This document shows, in pieces, positions 61,625 through 64,000 of a stretch of DNA of 64,000 bases (position 1 is its first letter; each line of letters starts with the position of its first letter). Position numbers and translations under genes: made by a program. This DNA comes from Prevotellaceae bacterium HUN156 (GTDB taxonomy: Bacteria > Bacteroidota > Bacteroidia > Bacteroidales > Bacteroidaceae), in contig FPIT01000003.1 in the NCBI GenBank assembly GCA_900119285.1, forward strand, positions 62,001 to 126,000, in the 5' to 3' direction. The notes under the pieces are model-generated. The model searched no databases, was not told the origin of the DNA, and worked only from the letters and a program-made list of their open reading frames with translations.

Positions 61625-61651
61625 GACGCAATCGTCTTACTCCTTTTCTTT
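61615..61651 (+). terminator. Terminator of the parE-S41 operon
   Basis: AAAGGAGTAAGACG pairs with CGTCTTACTCCTTT around CAAT, followed by TTCTTTT. The stem begins inside the last codons of the S41 gene. Confidence 0.88.
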
Positions 61652-61666
61652 TCCTACTATTTTCTT

Positions 61667-63979
61667 CTACTTACACAGTCTCACCTCATGTATTCGTGGA
61701 GTCTGTCTGCCAGGCTCCGCAGCCAATGTGAGAGTTATTGTTTCGTTCTGACAAGCGGCAGGTAACTTAATCTCAGCCTGTCCTTGCTGGTTCAGACGGA
61801 TAGTTTCCAACTGCTGGTTATCAATGCTTACCACAATGCGTTCGTAGCCTGCAAAGCCCTTTATACGAAGCGTAGTGGCTCCCTGTGCTTTCATCTGATA
61901 GGTGATGCTGGTGCGAGTGATGCGCCAATGCATACCCTCATCGTAGCCATTCCATGAGTTAGATGACTTAAAGAAGTGGTCACTCTCCGACTGCTGTTCT
62001 CCACAGAACACCTTATCGGTTGTTGCTGCTTCAAGCTGCATATTAGCCTTCTCAGCTGCAGCAATCTCCTCTTGCTTCTTGTTCCATTCCTCTTGTGAAT
62101 AGAGTGGGAAGTATATCTGATAGCGGCACTCATAGAGCTGATAGAATGGTACCAGATGGATGCCTTCGTAGGCTGGTGTGGTCAGTCCTTTCAGTGCAAA
62201 GGTGATAGGCTGACCTTTCACGGGCTCTAAGTGTGAGAGGATGTCGCTGGCATTGCCAATCAATGCTGGCATCTGAACCTGTGGCAGCTTAGGACCATTG
62301 GCGATATGTCCGCCACGACTGTCGTCTGCAAAGAGACCATCTTGCTGGTCTGTGCTTATCTTGGCTGCCAATACGATAGGACCATAGAGGAACGAATACT
62401 GTGGCTTGCCATCAGGGGTGGTGATAGCTGTCAGGTGCATAGGTGTCTCTACACGAATGCGGTCGCCACTCTTCCACTGGCGCTTGATAGTGATATAGCC
62501 GTTGTCTAGCTGATAGTCAACGGGGGAACCATTGACAACCAGCTTGGCATTATCGCACCATGCTGGCTTACGAATCTTCAGCGCAAAGGTCTTGCTCTTC
62601 TTCAGTGTCAGCGTCAGGTCTGTAGAAGGCTGCTGAGGGAACTGGTTCTCCTGCTTCAGCGTGATGTCGTTCCATGTCAGCGTAGAGGGGATGAAGAGGT
62701 TTACGATAAGGTCGTTGCCCTCGTGAGCATAAATCATCTCTCCATAGCGAGCAGGATTCTCTATACCAGTACCTACACAGCACCACATGCTGGTCTGAGG
62801 CTGCGAATAGACGCGATAGTGGCCAGCACGCATGGGAGTGAAGTATACGAAACCGCCCTGTACGGGGTTCATGGTAGAGAGGATATGATTATAGAGTGCA
62901 CGCTCATAATAGTCAATATAGTTCTTGTCGGCAGTGGTCTGATAGAGCAGCTTGCTCAGGCGCAACATATTATAGGTGTTACAGCTCTCCGGACCTTGCT
63001 CTGATGCCAACAGCGTGGTGAAATTGTCTGTGGGGTTGAAGTGCTCGCGCTCAGAGTTGCCACCGATAGATACGCTACGCTTGTTGACTACCACATCCCA
63101 GAAGAACTTTACGGCACGATCCCAGTCGCTCAGTCCCTCCATATCGGCAATACGCTTATAACCGATAATCTTAGGAATCTGCGTGTTGGCATGCATACCC
63201 GTCAGCTTGTCTTCGCCCTTCATCAGTGGCTGCAGAATGCGCTGGTCGCTGAACTGGTGGGCCAGCTTCAGGTATTTCTTATCGCCCGTGAGTTCAGCTA
63301 CATCGGCAAAAGTCTCGTTCAGTCCGCCGTGTTCACTGATAAGCAGCTGCTGTATCTGGTCGTCGGTCAACTGGCTTACCTCCTGAATCATCCAGTTGGT
63401 CAGCTTTACCAGCATATCCTTTGCCTGCTTGCGTCCAGCAATGACGTAGGCATCGCGCAAACCGGCATAAATCTTATGAATATTATAGAGTGGTACCCAA
63501 CGATTGTTCAGTCCGAATGAGTTGGCATTGATAGTACCTTTGGCTATCTCCCCCCATATCTCGTTAGGATTAGGAACACCACCCAGGTATCCATCCTTGC
63601 GAGCATCTTGGCAACGCTTCAATTCGCTCAATACATAGTCCAGTCGAGCACTAATCTCCTTGTTACCTGTAGCAGCCACCATGTAGCTCAATGCCGATAC
63701 ATAGTGTCCACCGATATGTCCGTCCAGACCAGTATTCTCCCAGTTAGAGTAGTTGTCAGCCTTAGCAGGCAGTCCGGCACCCTTCAGATAGGGAGCCAGC
63801 AGTCGGTCGGCATCCAATCCAAGCAGATAGTGGATATCCGCCTGTTGGTTCTTCAGGAACTGACTATCAGCCAGTCTTACACTGTTGATAGGGAACGTCT
63901 CAATACGCTTTTCGTTGTTAGCGGTTGCTGCTATTGATATGGTGGCAAAGGCCATCAGCAGCATTTTTCTTGTATTCAT
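61667..63979 (-). CDS. GH127/GH146-type beta-L-arabinofuranosidase
   Basis: Secreted enzyme of 770 residues with signal peptide (MLLMAFATISIAATA). The (alpha/alpha)6 barrel carries the thiol-zinc centre of the family: GPESCNTYNML (Glu331, Cys333) and SMWCCVGTGIENPARYGEMI (Cys400, Cys401), where one Cys is the nucleophile. C-terminal beta domains follow (RGHGTT-like strands, GYERIVVSIDNQQLETIRL). It releases beta-L-arabinofuranose from plant arabinan or glycoproteins; the exact family (GH127 vs GH146) cannot be decided by eye. Its start lies 21 bp from the window edge, so its promoter is outside. Confidence 0.92.
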   Translation of the reverse strand: MNTRKMLLMAFATISIAATANNEKRIETFPINSVRLADSQFLKNQQADIHYLLGLDADRLLAPYLKGAGLPAKADNYSNWENTGLDGHIGGHYVSALSYMVAATGNKEISARLDYVLSELKRCQDARKDGYLGGVPNPNEIWGEIAKGTINANSFGLNNRWVPLYNIHKIYAGLRDAYVIAGRKQAKDMLVKLTNWMIQEVSQLTDDQIQQLLISEHGGLNETFADVAELTGDKKYLKLAHQFSDQRILQPLMKGEDKLTGMHANTQIPKIIGYKRIADMEGLSDWDRAVKFFWDVVVNKRSVSIGGNSEREHFNPTDNFTTLLASEQGPESCNTYNMLRLSKLLYQTTADKNYIDYYERALYNHILSTMNPVQGGFVYFTPMRAGHYRVYSQPQTSMWCCVGTGIENPARYGEMIYAHEGNDLIVNLFIPSTLTWNDITLKQENQFPQQPSTDLTLTLKKSKTFALKIRKPAWCDNAKLVVNGSPVDYQLDNGYITIKRQWKSGDRIRVETPMHLTAITTPDGKPQYSFLYGPIVLAAKISTDQQDGLFADDSRGGHIANGPKLPQVQMPALIGNASDILSHLEPVKGQPITFALKGLTTPAYEGIHLVPFYQLYECRYQIYFPLYSQEEWNKKQEEIAAAEKANMQLEAATTDKVFCGEQQSESDHFFKSSNSWNGYDEGMHWRITRTSITYQMKAQGATTLRIKGFAGYERIVVSIDNQQLETIRLNQQGQAEIKLPAACQNETITLTLAAEPGRQTPRIHEVRLCK

Positions 63980-64000
63980 GTTTAGGATAGGGGTTTAATA

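Overview
The window is a 64-kb chromosomal segment of a Bacteroidales bacterium, most likely Prevotella or a close relative (Segatella/Xylanibacter group). The grounds are: promoters of the Bacteroidota form TTTG-N18-21-TAnnTTTG; few Shine-Dalgarno leaders; the Bacteroidota order of the division and cell-wall (dcw) cluster; and family-specific genes (BspA-like LRR, NigD-like lipoprotein, DUF4254, GH97, GH127/146, glycine-lipid acyltransferases). The ends are arbitrary: ftsZ runs off the left edge and the GH127 gene starts 21 bp from the right edge.

Layout. (1) 1-14.7 kb, minus: a compact dcw operon mraZ-rsmH-ftsL-ftsI-murE-mraY-murD-ftsW-murG-murC-ftsQ-ftsA-ftsZ. It is preceded by a promoter with three TGGGG-type boxes at 10-bp period, which look like a MraZ operator. 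(2) 14.8-22 kb, plus: a tightly packed run of two glycine-lipid-type acyltransferases, an HPr-kinase-like P-loop protein, an S26B-like protease, a PqqD-like protein and an exporter-type ABC protein, then a GH97 enzyme; rnhB converges on it. (3) 22.7-26.6 kb: an AT-rich accessory island holding palindromic repeats, a long structured leader, an unrecognised 102-aa gene, a BspA-like LRR protein and a broken duplicate of the promoter and 5' end of a GH8 gene whose intact copy lies at 48 kb. (4) 26.6-29.6 kb, minus: radC, a four-helix-bundle gene between inverted repeats, a GT2 glycosyltransferase and efp. (5) 29.8-34.8 kb, plus: rpmH, a PASTA protein, rluD, ddl, an acyltransferase and a NigD-like lipoprotein. 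(6) 34.8-38.2 kb: rubredoxin, GT9 and DUF4254 on minus, murF on plus. (7) 38.2-44.1 kb, minus: a VTC-domain protein, DUF4956 and DUF2490 membrane proteins, two Cthe_2159-like beta-helix proteins and a small secreted protein. (8) 44.2-47.6 kb: recO, tRNA-Glu(TTC), rpsT and gyrB. (9) 47.7-50.3 kb: a BspA remnant, GH8 and murQ. (10) 50.3-55.6 kb, minus: rmuC, DUF3332, WbqC, a signal-peptidase paralogue lacking both catalytic residues, lepB and dapB. (11) 55.7-61.6 kb, plus: a methyltransferase, a GNAT, parE and an S41 protease. (12) GH127 on minus.

Together the genes supply most of peptidoglycan precursor synthesis (murC-G, mraY, ddl, dapB; murA and murB are elsewhere), division, recycling (murQ) and both type II topoisomerase B subunits. 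Carbohydrate enzymes (GH8, GH97, GH127) are scattered between them.

Two gene sets stand out as possibly undescribed systems: the glycine-lipid/kinase/S26B/PqqD/ABC operon, and the VTC-DUF4956-DUF2490-beta-helix operon. A third theme is genome plasticity: short repeat elements lie in frame inside at least five housekeeping genes (radC, a GT2, an acyltransferase, murF, a methyltransferase), supply the stop codon of a sixth, and form inverted pairs around small genes.
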